A DNA stretch of 64,000 nt from Bacteroidota bacterium (lineage in GTDB: Bacteria > Bacteroidota > Bacteroidia > Chitinophagales > Saprospiraceae). The DNA is taken from assembly GCA_018222965.1 (NCBI GenBank), contig JAAEZH010000017.1, positions 38,047-102,046 of the forward strand, given 5' to 3'. Both the position numbers and the translations under genes were made by a program. Under the pieces are notes generated by a model, which saw nothing but the letters and a program-made list of their open reading frames with translations, did not search any database and had not been told where the DNA came from. Below, piece by piece: positions 8,590-18,100 of the stretch (position 1 is its first letter; each line of letters begins with the position of its first letter).

Positions 8590-11265
8590 ATGAGAATTAT
8601 TATGCCCAAGCTAAATCTAATTCTATCGGTAGTATTTCTGCTGATAGTGCTTCCCTGTCTTGCTCAGGAAGCTGCTCCGCCCGCCAAAACCTCTACAGAA
8701 AAGAGGGTTTACAGAACGTCCATGATTTCGGGAGAAGCTCCCCTTATTGATGGTTATATCAATGAATCTGTCTGGGATCAGGTAGCATGGTCGACAGATT
8801 TTACCCAGAACCAACCCTATGATGGAGCGGAGCCAACGCAGGAAACCTCCTTCAAAATTTTATACGACAACAAGAATCTGTACATAGCCTACAGATGCCA
8901 CGACGATGATCCGGATAAGATCGTACGCCGCATGTCGAGACGGGATGGCTTTGAAGGAGACTGGGTGGAAATTAACATTGACAGTTACCACGATAAAAGG
9001 ACAGCTTTTTCATTTACCGCTTCCGTTTCAGGCGTAAAAGGAGATGAGTTTGTTTCAAACGATGGAAACAACTGGGACTCTAACTGGAATCCAATCTGGT
9101 ATTTAAAGACGAGCATAGACAGCCTGGGGTGGGTAGCAGAAGTGGCCATACCGCTTTCCCAACTTCGATTTTCCAAAATGGAAGAACAGGTTTGGGGCAT
9201 TCAATTTACGCGTCGGGATTTCAGAAATGAGAGCCGTTCTCTTTGGCAATATATTCCCCGAAATTCCGGATACTGGGTTAGCGGCTTTGGTGAGTTGCAC
9301 GGCATCTCCAATGTAGAACCCAAACGGCAAATAGAAATACAACCCTACATTTTAGGTCAGTATGAAACCTTTGAAAAGCAGGAAGGCAATCCTTTTGCTG
9401 ATGGGAATGATTACAAGTTTTCTGCAGGTTTGGACGGAAAAATCGGCGTTACCAATGACCTTACGCTCGACTTTACCATCAATCCCGATTTTGGGCAGGT
9501 AGAGGCAGATCCGGCTGCCCTGAATCTGGATGGCTATCAAATCTTTTTCTCTGAGCGAAGACCCTTCTTTATTGAAAATCGCAGTTTGTTTAATTACAAT
9601 GTTTCGAGCTCGGATGCCGGGGGAAGTTACGATACAGATAACCTTTTCTACTCCCGGCGTATTGGAGCTTCTCCACATCGTCGTCTGGGGAACAACCCGG
9701 CGGAGGATCGTTTTGTAGATCAGCCAAACAATACCACGATTCTGGGAGCAGCCAAATTTAGTGGAAAGACTCAAAGTGGATTTTCTATTGGATTGCTGGA
9801 GTCTGTTACACAACGGGAAATGGCGGTAATCAGAGTCGGCGATACGGAAACAGTGGAGGAGATCGAACCGCTGACAAACTATATGGTGGCCAGGGTGCAA
9901 CAGGATATTAATGAAGGGAATACGGTAATTGGCGGGATTTTTACCGGGGTACAGCGGGACATTCACACAGATGAATTGGATTTTTTGCACCGTCAGGCTT
10001 ATTCGGGTGGCATAGATTTTTTACATCGTTGGAAGGACCGGGCCTGGGTGTTTAACGGCCGCCTGGTATTCAGTCGGGTAGCGGGATCTGTGGGCGCTAT
10101 TCAAAACACGCAAAATGCTTTTGAGCATAATTTTCAAAGACCGGATGCAGACCATTTGAATTATGATCCGGAGGCTACTGCATTGGCCGGACATGGTGGA
10201 AACCTGAGCATTGCCGAATATAAAGGTAAGTGGCGCTTTCAAACCGGAGTAACCTGGCGCTCTCCCGGCCTGGAACTCAATGATATAGGTTTTCAGCTGA
10301 ATGCCGATGAGATTAATCACTACACCTGGGGGTCCTTTCAGGAAACGGATCCAAAAGGTATGTTTTTGAGTTGGCGTGTTAATTACAACCACTGGCTCCG
10401 CTGGGATTTTGGAGGGAATAACCTTTATAGGGCTGTTAATTCAAATATCCACGGTACCTGGAAGAATTTCTGGGGTGCCGGCATGGGCTTAACGTATGAA
10501 AATCTGGATGTTTCCAATAACTGGCTGAGAGGCGGACCCGCCTTTCGCAAGCCAAATGGGTTTGGGTTTTGGACCTATATTAGTTCTGATTCGCGAAAGC
10601 CTTTCCGCTTTGGGGTAGACTTTAACTATGGGCACGGACAGGAAGTTAAAACGCGATTTAGAGGTGTCTGGCCGTATTTTACTGTTGTGCCATTTGATGC
10701 CTTAAACATTTCTCTGGGTCCTTCCTGGGAGGGTTATCAGCGGGAAGATCAATACGTTTCTACTGAAAGTTACGAGGGAGAAAATATATATGTGATTAGT
10801 GCCATAGAACAACAAACTATCAGTATGCAGATAAGGGTCAATTTTAATCTAACTCCGGATCTTACGATTCAATATTATGGCCAGCCATTTGTTTCGAGAG
10901 GTAGATATAGTGCTTTCAAAAAAGTATTAGATCCACTGGCTCCTGGTCGGGATGAACGTTTTGTAGATTATACTGATCAGCAGATCAATTTCGAAGATGG
11001 GGTTTACAATGTTGACCAGGATAAGGATGGAATCGTTGACTATAGCTTCGGGGATCCCGATTTCAACTTTATGCAATTTAGATCGAACATGGTAGCTCGT
11101 TGGGAGTACAAGCCAGGGTCTGAGTTGTTTTTAGTGTGGAGTCAGGGCGCAAATAATTCTGGTGATCCGGAGAAAGGGTTGTTCCCGAGCTTGAGTGAGG
11201 ATTTACTGGGCCAGCAAATTTACAACACCTTCCTGGTGAAATTCACCTATCGCTTTTTAAATTGA
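8590..11265 (+). CDS. DUF5916 outer-membrane-like protein with N-terminal CBM9-like domain
   Basis: This 891-residue protein has a signal peptide (cleaved near CLAQEAAP). A carbohydrate-binding family 9-like sandwich follows (residues ~45-210, with APLIDGYINESVWDQVAW and LYIAYRCHDDDPDKI), and then the DUF5916 domain, which is rich in alternating beta strands and ends in FLVKFTYRFLN, like an outer-membrane barrel. The ERRPFFIENRSLFNY block is a DUF5916 hallmark. The start at 8590 is followed by another Met four codons on (8602), which would also give a good signal peptide. The role is unknown, probably at the outer membrane. The gene stands alone and ends at a palindromic bidirectional terminator. 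Confidence 0.88.
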   Translation: MRIIMPKLNLILSVVFLLIVLPCLAQEAAPPAKTSTEKRVYRTSMISGEAPLIDGYINESVWDQVAWSTDFTQNQPYDGAEPTQETSFKILYDNKNLYIAYRCHDDDPDKIVRRMSRRDGFEGDWVEINIDSYHDKRTAFSFTASVSGVKGDEFVSNDGNNWDSNWNPIWYLKTSIDSLGWVAEVAIPLSQLRFSKMEEQVWGIQFTRRDFRNESRSLWQYIPRNSGYWVSGFGELHGISNVEPKRQIEIQPYILGQYETFEKQEGNPFADGNDYKFSAGLDGKIGVTNDLTLDFTINPDFGQVEADPAALNLDGYQIFFSERRPFFIENRSLFNYNVSSSDAGGSYDTDNLFYSRRIGASPHRRLGNNPAEDRFVDQPNNTTILGAAKFSGKTQSGFSIGLLESVTQREMAVIRVGDTETVEEIEPLTNYMVARVQQDINEGNTVIGGIFTGVQRDIHTDELDFLHRQAYSGGIDFLHRWKDRAWVFNGRLVFSRVAGSVGAIQNTQNAFEHNFQRPDADHLNYDPEATALAGHGGNLSIAEYKGKWRFQTGVTWRSPGLELNDIGFQLNADEINHYTWGSFQETDPKGMFLSWRVNYNHWLRWDFGGNNLYRAVNSNIHGTWKNFWGAGMGLTYENLDVSNNWLRGGPAFRKPNGFGFWTYISSDSRKPFRFGVDFNYGHGQEVKTRFRGVWPYFTVVPFDALNISLGPSWEGYQREDQYVSTESYEGENIYVISAIEQQTISMQIRVNFNLTPDLTIQYYGQPFVSRGRYSAFKKVLDPLAPGRDERFVDYTDQQINFEDGVYNVDQDKDGIVDYSFGDPDFNFMQFRSNMVARWEYKPGSELFLVWSQGANNSGDPEKGLFPSLSEDLLGQQIYNTFLVKFTYRFLN

Positions 11266-11269
11266 TAGC

Positions 11270-11290
11270 ATTAGACCTGTCAGGTCTAAT
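11270..11290. terminator. Bidirectional terminator palindrome
   Basis: The arms ATTAGACCTG and CAGGTCTAAT form a perfect inverted repeat around a single T, exactly between the convergent DUF5916 and CorA stop codons. The core ACCTGTCAGGT recurs in the large hairpin at 44508-44566. Confidence 0.7.
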
Positions 11291-11292
11291 AT

Positions 11293-12342
11293 TTATAACC
11301 ATTTCCTTCGACGGAAAATATACAGCATCATCAGAACCAGTAAAACAACGACTCCCCACCAGATAAAATAACCGTAGCTGCTTTTTAGCTCTGGCATTTG
11401 CTCAAAATTCATCCCATATACGCCTGCTAAAAAGCCGAGCGGAATAAAAATAGTAGATATTATGGTGAGCGTCTGCATGATGTTATTCATCTTCATGCTT
11501 AACTCAGACTGGTACAGGTCGTATAAACCGGAGATCACATCCCGGTAGGTCTCTGTGAGATCTAATACCTGAACAATGTGATCGTGTAAGTCGCGGATAA
11601 AAATCGATATCTCATGCGTTACCAACGAATGGTCAGACCGGCTAAAAAGACCTACAGCTTCCCGAAGTGGTGAAACGTTTTTTCGCATCCAAACCCCTTG
11701 TAGTTTTAATTGGTGGATCTTTGCTTTGGTATTGGAATCCGGGTTTTTCAATATGGCATGTTCCAATTGCTCAATAGCACTCTCAATATCATCCAGAACC
11801 AGAAAGTAGTTGTCTACCAGGGCATCCATTAAAGCATAGGCGAGATAATCTATGCCTCGTTTTCGAAGCCGGCTGTTTTCTGTAGCAAGTCGATTGCGTA
11901 CGTGCATAAAAAGATCCGTATCCTTTTCCTGGAAAGACCAGAGAAATCCATCTCCCACATAAATGCCTACTTGCTCCGTTTTGAGCTTCAGTTCTTCTGA
12001 GTCAAAAGAAAGAGCCTGGAGTATGATAAATAAGCCGTTATCGTATTCTTCAAACTTTGGACGCTGCTGTGGGTCCAGAATATCTTCCAGTACCAGGTTG
12101 TGTATTTCAAAGACCTGGCCAATTGTTTCAATCAGATCTTTGTCGTGAATGCCCCGCATGTCATACCAGTAGAGCTTATCGTTTTCTCTCTTTCCACTGA
12201 TTTTTTCAGCTTCCCTGTTCTCGTGGAAGAATGCCTCATTGTATTTGCAAAAGTGCAATAGAGTGGCATCCAGGTATTTTTCACCGGTAAAAACCAATGA
12301 TCCGGGGGCTAAGCCAATTTTTTTCCTCTTTCTCCTGGCCAT
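11293..12342 (-). CDS. corA: CorA family magnesium/cobalt channel
   Basis: This 349-residue protein has the CorA layout: a long soluble N-terminal domain, a long helix, and two C-terminal membrane helices (residues ~286-307 and ~322-342). The signature YGMN sits at 309-312, followed by an acidic loop (FEQMPEL), and the C-terminus is basic (RRRKW). CorA pentamers carry Mg2+ into the cell. The gene is divergent from the Usp/Dps genes, and a 13-bp inverted repeat flanks the shared intergenic region. The family symbol is given by motif; some GMN proteins transport Zn2+ or act as exporters, so the substrate is probable rather than certain. Confidence 0.9.
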   Translation of the reverse strand: MARRKRKKIGLAPGSLVFTGEKYLDATLLHFCKYNEAFFHENREAEKISGKRENDKLYWYDMRGIHDKDLIETIGQVFEIHNLVLEDILDPQQRPKFEEYDNGLFIILQALSFDSEELKLKTEQVGIYVGDGFLWSFQEKDTDLFMHVRNRLATENSRLRKRGIDYLAYALMDALVDNYFLVLDDIESAIEQLEHAILKNPDSNTKAKIHQLKLQGVWMRKNVSPLREAVGLFSRSDHSLVTHEISIFIRDLHDHIVQVLDLTETYRDVISGLYDLYQSELSMKMNNIMQTLTIISTIFIPLGFLAGVYGMNFEQMPELKSSYGYFIWWGVVVLLVLMMLYIFRRRKWL

Positions 12343-12356
12343 GGTGCTATAAATTA

Positions 12357-12480
12357 TTCTTAGAACGAGTTTGGAGATTTAGTTTTTGAATTATCCGGGA
12401 GTGGACTAAATATCAAACAGGTTCTTGTAGAAACTTTCAATAAAAAGTGAACATACAAAATACATCCTCGTTCTAAAGAA
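12357..12480. promoter_or_regulatory. Divergent intergenic region bounded by inverted repeats
   Basis: TTCTTAGAACGAG at 12357-12369 and CTCGTTCTAAAGAA at 12467-12480 are inverted copies with one extra base. They lie close to the two start codons of corA (minus) and the Usp gene (plus). They could be paired operator sites for divergent control, or the ends of an old insertion. Confidence 0.35.
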
Positions 12481-12490
12481 AAGCAAAAAG

Positions 12491-13321
12491 ATGCGACGCA
12501 AGTTATTGATTTTCATAGAGGATGCAGAAAACCCAGGCCCTGTACTGGACTTTGGATTGATGCTTGCTAAAAAACTGGACCAAAGAGCCGTGTTGGTAGA
12601 AATTCAACATCTCCCCCTTGATGTGGGGCAAGGTCCGGTGCCAACTGTAAGTTTTGCCGGTTATGAAACGGATGTTCTTGAAAACCGTCTGGTTCATAGT
12701 GAGGAAGCGCTTCGAAGCCTTCAGGCAAAAGCCATTGAAACCTGGCCACACACTTCTATCGATGTGGAAGCCGGTTTTGCACTGGATGAAATTCAGGAAT
12801 TGGCAAAAGGTATGGATGTCAGTATGTTGCTTATGCAGCGTCGCAAATATGTCGGGAAAATCAACGAATGGTTTGGGTCCTTAGCAACCGATTTTGTGGA
12901 AAATCTGGATTGTCCCGTATTCGTACTTCCACCAGATCTGGAATGGAAGCAACCCAATAGGCTTTTATATATGCTTTCCGCGAATGATGATTTAAAACAT
13001 CTGGGATTGCTAAAAGATTTTATCAACGCCTTTGGCGGAGATATACTATTGGTGATGGATGCAAAAGATACCATTCCCGAACATGATCCAAAATATGTTT
13101 TGAATTTGTCTACGCTCAAACATGCATTTGAAGCAAGCAAATTAAAATATCAGACGATTTATGACCACGAGTCAGATCGAATATTTGAACTTCAGAAAAA
13201 TAAACTTGCTGATTGGATAATCTGTCCGAAAACAGAGTCAGATTTTTTCAGTCGTGTTTTCGGAAATGTCCCGGAACGGGATATAGTCCTGTATTCTGAA
13301 GTTCCGGTTTTAGCAATTTAA
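12491..13321 (+). CDS. Universal stress protein (tandem UspA domains)
   Basis: This 276-residue protein begins MRRKLLIFIEDAENPGP and has the alternating alpha/beta pattern of UspA. The first domain (~1-150) ends with the usual LDCPVFVLPPD strand, and the second, more divergent domain covers ~155-276 and ends in YSEVPVLAI. A clear ATP-binding GxxGxxxxG(S/T) motif is not obvious in either half, although GSLATDFVENLDCPVFVLP resembles its end. Only two bases separate it from the Dps gene, so the two are co-transcribed. It is a cytoplasmic protein, likely for stress survival. Confidence 0.82.
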   Translation: MRRKLLIFIEDAENPGPVLDFGLMLAKKLDQRAVLVEIQHLPLDVGQGPVPTVSFAGYETDVLENRLVHSEEALRSLQAKAIETWPHTSIDVEAGFALDEIQELAKGMDVSMLLMQRRKYVGKINEWFGSLATDFVENLDCPVFVLPPDLEWKQPNRLLYMLSANDDLKHLGLLKDFINAFGGDILLVMDAKDTIPEHDPKYVLNLSTLKHAFEASKLKYQTIYDHESDRIFELQKNKLADWIICPKTESDFFSRVFGNVPERDIVLYSEVPVLAI

Positions 13322-13323
13322 TA

Positions 13324-13833
13324 ATGATTAAAATAGATAATAGAATGAATTACTTAGGTATTGAGAAAGAGAAATTGACAACAGTTGTAGACCAACTCAA
13401 TCAATTGCTTGCTGATTACCATGTGTACTATCAAAACCTGCGCAACCATCACTGGAATATATCAGGAGAAAACTTTTTTGACCTCCACCAGATATTTGAA
13501 GAACTGTATGATGATGCAAAAATAAAAATCGACGAGATCGCTGAGCGTATACTTACGTTGCGGTTTAATCCCGTAAGCAACCTGTCTTCATATTTGAAAA
13601 TGACCAGAGTGACAGAAGCCTCTTACCACGAGGATGACCACGCTATGGTTATGTCTGCACTAAGTGACCACAAGGTATTGATAGAGGACATGCGCGATGT
13701 TATTGAGGCAGCCGGCAAAGTATCTGATGAGGGTACTATCGACATGGTTGGCAGTTTCCTGGAAAACCTTGAAAAAAGGTCCTGGATGCTGGACGCATGG
13801 TCTAGCCGGAAACGGAAGCCGGTAATGGCCTGA
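13324..13833 (+). CDS. dps: Dps family ferritin-like DNA-protection protein
   Basis: This 169-residue four-helix protein has the Dps ferroxidase signature: YYQNLRNHHWNISGENFFDLH gives the first His cluster, and FEELYDDAKIKIDEIAERI gives the Asp and Glu ligands. Dps dodecamers oxidise and store iron with peroxide and shield DNA. The annotated start gives MIKIDNRMNYLG; a start at the second Met (13345) is equally plausible and closer to usual family lengths. It sits 2 bp after the Usp gene and heads the stress island. Confidence 0.9.
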   Translation: MIKIDNRMNYLGIEKEKLTTVVDQLNQLLADYHVYYQNLRNHHWNISGENFFDLHQIFEELYDDAKIKIDEIAERILTLRFNPVSNLSSYLKMTRVTEASYHEDDHAMVMSALSDHKVLIEDMRDVIEAAGKVSDEGTIDMVGSFLENLEKRSWMLDAWSSRKRKPVMA

Positions 13834-13862
13834 TAAATTTTTAACGGACAAAAGAGAATAAA

Positions 13863-14366
13863 ATGAAACGATTAATTTTTTCAATAATGCTCCTCTTGTC
13901 CGGCACATTTGTATTTGCTCAGGAAGTCATTGACGGCTTCCGAGGCATCAAGTGGGGTACGGAGTTAGAGGCAGTTGAAATAGAAGGGAAAGAAGTTGAG
14001 CTCGAATATTATGCTACTATCAGCGGGGAGGATTATTACTATCTCACCGAAGATGATATGCAGATCGGAACGGCTCGTTTATCCCGTATCTTCTATGTTT
14101 TTGATGCATTTGACAGATTTGTGAAAGTCGTAATGGATGGACTTGCTGAAAGTAATGATGATATAAATACAGTATTAACGGAACGCTTAGGTCCTATGCA
14201 TAGCTATCGAGTGAAATCGACCAAAAAATTGAAAAATTGGGAGATTCAGGATGTAGAAGTATTGCTGACAGAATTTCGAAGCGGAGACTATGTGCTTCAA
14301 ATTGAAAATACAGCATCAGAAGAAGCTTATGAAGAAGAAATGAATGAAGGCATCGAGGATTTCTAG
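13863..14366 (+). CDS. Exported protein of unknown function
   Basis: This 167-residue protein has a clear signal peptide (MKRLIFSIMLLLSGTFVFAQ) followed by EVIDGFRGIKWGTELE. That FRGIKWGT pattern is seen in small periplasmic proteins with a short beta-rich fold that start with 'FRGxxWG' repeats. The C-terminal tail is strongly acidic (EEAYEEEMNEGIEDF). It lies 29 bp after dps and is probably part of the same stress transcript. The function is not recognised. Confidence 0.7.
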   Translation: MKRLIFSIMLLLSGTFVFAQEVIDGFRGIKWGTELEAVEIEGKEVELEYYATISGEDYYYLTEDDMQIGTARLSRIFYVFDAFDRFVKVVMDGLAESNDDINTVLTERLGPMHSYRVKSTKKLKNWEIQDVEVLLTEFRSGDYVLQIENTASEEAYEEEMNEGIEDF

Positions 14367-14426
14367 TTGTAATTATCTCCTTGGTATTCACCTTTATTTC
14401 AGCACAAATTTTAAAATTTATAAAAA

Positions 14427-14897
14427 ATGTCAAAGAATAAAATGAGATTTCCTGCCCAGGCAAAAGCATTGCAATACGGTGTTATTGCAGGTGCCGGTAT
14501 GGGGATCTACTTATTTGTTTTTAAGTGGCTGGGAGTTGAGCTTTCGGCTGCCCTGAAGTTCTCAAAGTATATAATATTAATTGCTGCTCTGTATTTACTC
14601 TTTCGATTATTGAAAGAGAATAGTGAGCCGGGGGAGTTTTTTAGTAAAGGTATCGGCATGGGAGCGATAGCCTCTTTTGCGGCAGCAGTTATCCTTTTGG
14701 TGGTAAACGGGTTTTCCTGGTTGGTAGGTGGTTCTGCCACGGCTATTAATAAGTTTGGAAATGAACCAATAGATTTTGGGCAATTAATGTTGCTCGAAGG
14801 AGTAATGTTTTTTGAAGTGCTCGTATTTGGAATGGTAGGAACTTTTATTTGTCTGCAATTCCTGAAGTACGGACGCGCATATGAAGTGAATAAATAA
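14427..14897 (+). CDS. Four-helix inner-membrane protein (DUF4199-like)
   Basis: This 156-residue protein has four predicted membrane helices (residues ~17-33, ~41-60, ~75-97 and ~120-145) separated by short polar loops, and a cytoplasmic tail KYGRAYEVNK. The layout resembles Bacteroidota DUF4199 membrane proteins, but the match is by general appearance only. It lies 60 bp after the previous gene and 8 bp before the next, within the stress island. Confidence 0.6.
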   Translation: MSKNKMRFPAQAKALQYGVIAGAGMGIYLFVFKWLGVELSAALKFSKYIILIAALYLLFRLLKENSEPGEFFSKGIGMGAIASFAAAVILLVVNGFSWLVGGSATAINKFGNEPIDFGQLMLLEGVMFFEVLVFGMVGTFICLQFLKYGRAYEVNK

Positions 14898-14905
14898 ATA
14901 ATACC

Positions 14906-15232
14906 ATGGCTAAATTGAATAAATACGATACCCTGGTGCATGCCCTGCAAGGGCTTCGCCTCAAAGGGTATAAATATGATTTTGATGTGAAAAACGGAAA
15001 GTTCATTCATCGGGAGACAAAGAAAGAATATAAAGCCTCCGATCTGGGTATCACCGAATATCATCGATTTGAGGGTATGTCTAATCCAGGAGATTCCTCG
15101 GTTGTATTTGCACTGATTGCCTCTGATGGCCAGAAGGGCGTTCTGACAACTTCCTATGGTACGTATTCGGATCCTGAATTGATGAATACACTGGAAAAAG
15201 TGAAAATACTTGAGCGAGAAAATTCAAAGTAA
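14906..15232 (+). CDS. Small conserved Bacteroidota protein
   Basis: This 108-residue cytoplasmic protein starts MAKLNKYDTLVHALQGLRLKGYKYDF. It belongs to a small family with an 'xxYDTLxxAxxxLxxxGY' start that is often mislabelled phosphoribosylpyrophosphate synthetase in databases; it has no PRPP-binding motif. It follows the membrane protein by 8 bp and is closed by a strong terminator. The function is unknown. Confidence 0.7.
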   Translation: MAKLNKYDTLVHALQGLRLKGYKYDFDVKNGKFIHRETKKEYKASDLGITEYHRFEGMSNPGDSSVVFALIASDGQKGVLTTSYGTYSDPELMNTLEKVKILERENSK

Positions 15233-15257
15233 TTTACTTATACTCATGAGGATAATT

Positions 15258-15288
15258 AAAGTGTCTAATGCTTCGGCTTAGACACTTT
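15258..15288 (+). terminator. Rho-independent terminator
   Basis: An 11-bp stem AAAGTGTCTAA / TTAGACACTTT encloses the loop TGCTTCGGC, 26 bp after the preceding stop codon. It closes the Usp-Dps operon. Confidence 0.8.
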
Positions 15289-15401
15289 ATGTTGTCTTAG
15301 AACCAATGTTTATATTTACTACGCTTCGTGTATAAACCCAATTCAGCCTTCATTTGTACTGCGGAAGCTGAAGGTAATTCACTCAAACAAATTCAGGTAA
15401 G

Positions 15402-16526
15402 ATGTATAAATATTTCTCGATACAACGATTTGCTTACCTGCTGGTCATAATATGTCTTTCTGTTTATATTCTTATCGTTGGCCAGTCAGTACTTGCTCCT
15501 GTAGCTTTTTCCATTTTCTTTGCTTATTTAATTCAACCGGTATCTGCTTTTTTGGAGCGCTGGGTCTATAGGATTCCAGCGATTTTACTGGCTTTTATCG
15601 TTGTGTTGCTGCCTTTGCTGATCCTGGTTGCCATATTTGGGATGCAGTTTGTAGAGGTGTTTAAAGACATGCCGGCGCTATGGACAAAAATTCAGGAAGG
15701 TCTCGATACGGCATTAAGTTGGCTACATGAACGAGTACCGGTTGTGCCTGAATCTTCTGCTGAATGGACCCGGCAAAATTCGGATGGTATGTCCTGGGCT
15801 CCTCTTGGTTTCATCCAGTCTGGTATAACATCTTCAACCACCTTTTTAGCAAATACCACGCTTACATTCATTTATACCTTTCTCTTTTTGCTGTACCGGG
15901 GGTCTGTCAAAAACTTCATTCTTATTCAGTTTGAACCCCATCAGCGGGATGAAATGCGCAATGTATTGCGGAAGATTAAGGATGTAGTGCAACAATATCT
16001 GAACGGACTGGGTCTCGTAATTCTCATTTTGTTTGGCTTGAACAGCTTGTCTCTGTGGGCCATAGGAATTAATTATCCGGTATTCTGGGGTGGTCTGGCC
16101 GCAGTGCTTGCCGTTATACCTTATATCGGATCTTTTCTGGGTGGTTTGCTCCCCTTTTTATATTCTCTGGCTACTACGGATACGGTTTGGCAACCGCTTA
16201 CCGTTGCTGGAGCCTTTATAGTTATTCAGGCATTAGAAGGAAATATTATTACGCCAAAAGTGGTAGGGTCTGCAATGAAGATAAATCCATTTGTAGCAAT
16301 ATTTTCGCTTATTGTCGGAGGAAGTATATGGGGAGTTGCCGGCTTGATTCTCGCATTGCCTGCTATTGCCATTGTGAAAGTGATCTTTAGTGAAATTGAC
16401 TACCTAAAACCTGTTGGCCTATTGTTGAGTAGTCATTTGAATGATAAAGAAAGCCAGTTTATGAGTGATTTCGATGATGACAGGTATCGTTTGAAGAGTT
16501 TCCTGAAACCCAAAAAAGAGGATTGA
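15402..16526 (+). CDS. AI-2E family transporter (PerM/YdiK type)
   Basis: This 374-residue membrane protein has helices at the N-terminus (residues ~8-50 and ~60-85), a soluble middle segment (~90-135), and a C-terminal membrane block. That block has the family signature NPVVxxxx-like IGINYPVFWGGLAAVLAVIPYIGSFLGG and later GSAMKINPFVAIFSLIVGG. Members export small molecules or Na+, and the AI-2 label is historical. It is followed by a DUF1328 gene, a pairing common in stress loci. Confidence 0.87.
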   Translation: MYKYFSIQRFAYLLVIICLSVYILIVGQSVLAPVAFSIFFAYLIQPVSAFLERWVYRIPAILLAFIVVLLPLLILVAIFGMQFVEVFKDMPALWTKIQEGLDTALSWLHERVPVVPESSAEWTRQNSDGMSWAPLGFIQSGITSSTTFLANTTLTFIYTFLFLLYRGSVKNFILIQFEPHQRDEMRNVLRKIKDVVQQYLNGLGLVILILFGLNSLSLWAIGINYPVFWGGLAAVLAVIPYIGSFLGGLLPFLYSLATTDTVWQPLTVAGAFIVIQALEGNIITPKVVGSAMKINPFVAIFSLIVGGSIWGVAGLILALPAIAIVKVIFSEIDYLKPVGLLLSSHLNDKESQFMSDFDDDRYRLKSFLKPKKED

Positions 16527-16615
16527 TTTTTTTTAAAAAAATAAAAATTAAAGTGAGCAAATTAGGACTTGTTCTGTTTTAGTGGTGTATTTAATTAATC
16601 ACAAAAAACAAAATT

Positions 16616-16780
16616 ATGTTACGTCTTGCGCTTATTTTCTTTATCGTCGCTCTTGTTGCCGCAGTTCTTGGATTTGGTGGTATTGCTGCCGGTATGGCTT
16701 CTATTGCTAAAATAGTTTTTTATATCTTTCTGGTATTGCTGGTAGTTTCACTGATTGCTAATGCAGTCCGTAAGGTGTAG
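16616..16780 (+). CDS. DUF1328 small membrane protein (YtjA type)
   Basis: This 54-residue protein reads [20 protein letters not shown] and continues with [20 protein letters not shown], the almost invariant DUF1328 pattern of two hydrophobic helices around a GFGGIA turn. It is a stress-induced inner-membrane peptide of unknown mechanism. It lies 89 bp after the AI-2E transporter and 33 bp before the DUF2254 gene. Confidence 0.88.
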   Translation: MLRLALIFFIVALVAAVLGFGGIAAGMASIAKIVFYIFLVLLVVSLIANAVRKV

Positions 16781-16813
16781 CCTGATTTGATGTAAAATCT
16801 AATAATTTTCAAT

Positions 16814-18100
16814 TTGAATAATTTATTAGAAAGATTTAAAAAGAACTTATTTAGCAGTATTGCCTTTTATCCTACGATAGTGGCAGTACTGCTTGTTTCT
16901 TTAGGGGTAGCCCTTCTTGCGCTTGAAAGAACTGAATTTATTCAGGATGTTTATGCGCTTTTCCCTTTTTTGGTGTTGAAAGATTCGGCGACAGCCAGAA
17001 GTATATTAACAGCTCTCACAGGAGGTGTTTTCTCTTTGCTTGTGTTTAGCTTTTCCATGGTTATGATTGTCCTGAATCAGGCCAGCAATAACTTCTCTCC
17101 CCGCTTACTTCCTGGTTTGATTTCAGAAAAAAACCATCAATTTGTACTGGGTAGCTATATCGGTTTTTTGGCTTATTGCTTAATGGTCCTTAGCTGGATA
17201 GAAGAGGATGCAGGACCTCCGTCGATTGCTGTGTTGATGGCTGTATTGGGCGGGATAACCAGTCTGGGGGTCTTTATATTCTTTATAAATAGGATCTCAG
17301 CTGCAATCCGGATCGATAATATCGTTTACAGAATTTATCAAAGCGCACGTATAGCTGCAGTAAGAAGGCAGAAGAATGACCCCGGAAAACCCATGGTTTC
17401 TACTTCCGATTTGCCTGTGGTTTTGCCAGCGCGGTCTAATGGCTTTTTTCAGGGGATTAATAAAAATCGATTGTTGCGGATCGCCAACGAACACCATTTA
17501 CGGCTAAGGATAGTTCCGGTTATTGGAACGATGGTCTTAGAAGGGGAAGTCCTTTGTAAACTGAACCAATTGCCAGACGGTCTGGATCTGGATGAGTTTT
17601 TCGACTGCTTTTATTACAATGAAAAAGATTTGCCGCTGGATGATTTTGATGCCGGTATTAGGCATTTGACGGAAATAGCAGTCAGGGCGATGAGCCCGGG
17701 CATTAATGATCCCGCTACGGCAGTTTCAGCTATAGATTATTTGACCGGTCTGTTTTTATTCGGAACAAACCTGCCAGGTGCAGAATCTTTTGAATATTCG
17801 GATGAGAGTGAGGCCGTAGTGAGTATATCCAGTTTTTCTTTTAAGGAGCGCTTTCGCGAATCGATGGCTTATCTGAGATTGTATTGCAGCCATGATGTGA
17901 ACCTCGTTTTGAAATTAATTGAAATGTTGAATCGTCTGGAAATGAAAGCCGGAACGGGGAGTTCGAGTATATCAATTGTGATTGCATCCGAAAAGGAAAA
18001 CCTGCGAGCAGATTTGGATCGGAATATCAAAAACAAGGCTGATGTTCAGGTAGCAATGGAGCTATTAAATGGGATAGAAAAGCCCGAATCCAAATCCTGA
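16814..18100 (+). CDS. DUF2254 membrane protein
   Basis: This 428-residue protein has four N-terminal membrane helices (~17-35, ~62-92, ~110-130 and ~135-160) and a long soluble C-terminal half. The key DUF2254 blocks are GGVFSLLVFSFSMVMIVLNQ, SPRLLPGLI and, in the soluble part, HLTEIAVRAMSPGINDPATA. The start is TTG (16814), giving MNNLLERFKKN; no nearer ATG keeps the first helix. The function is unknown, and the family is found in envelope and stress contexts. A terminator overlaps the region just after the stop. Confidence 0.85.
   Translation: MNNLLERFKKNLFSSIAFYPTIVAVLLVSLGVALLALERTEFIQDVYALFPFLVLKDSATARSILTALTGGVFSLLVFSFSMVMIVLNQASNNFSPRLLPGLISEKNHQFVLGSYIGFLAYCLMVLSWIEEDAGPPSIAVLMAVLGGITSLGVFIFFINRISAAIRIDNIVYRIYQSARIAAVRRQKNDPGKPMVSTSDLPVVLPARSNGFFQGINKNRLLRIANEHHLRLRIVPVIGTMVLEGEVLCKLNQLPDGLDLDEFFDCFYYNEKDLPLDDFDAGIRHLTEIAVRAMSPGINDPATAVSAIDYLTGLFLFGTNLPGAESFEYSDESEAVVSISSFSFKERFRESMAYLRLYCSHDVNLVLKLIEMLNRLEMKAGTGSSSISIVIASEKENLRADLDRNIKNKADVQVAMELLNGIEKPESKS

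Noticed and set aside
9352..9990. A 212-residue minus-strand frame inside the DUF5916 gene
   Set aside because: It lies wholly within a strong plus-strand gene and shows no family pattern.
15402..16526. AI-2E transporter considered as evidence of AI-2 quorum sensing
   Set aside because: The family name is historical; no luxS or lsr gene is visible, and members such as PerM and archaeal relatives transport other solutes or Na+.
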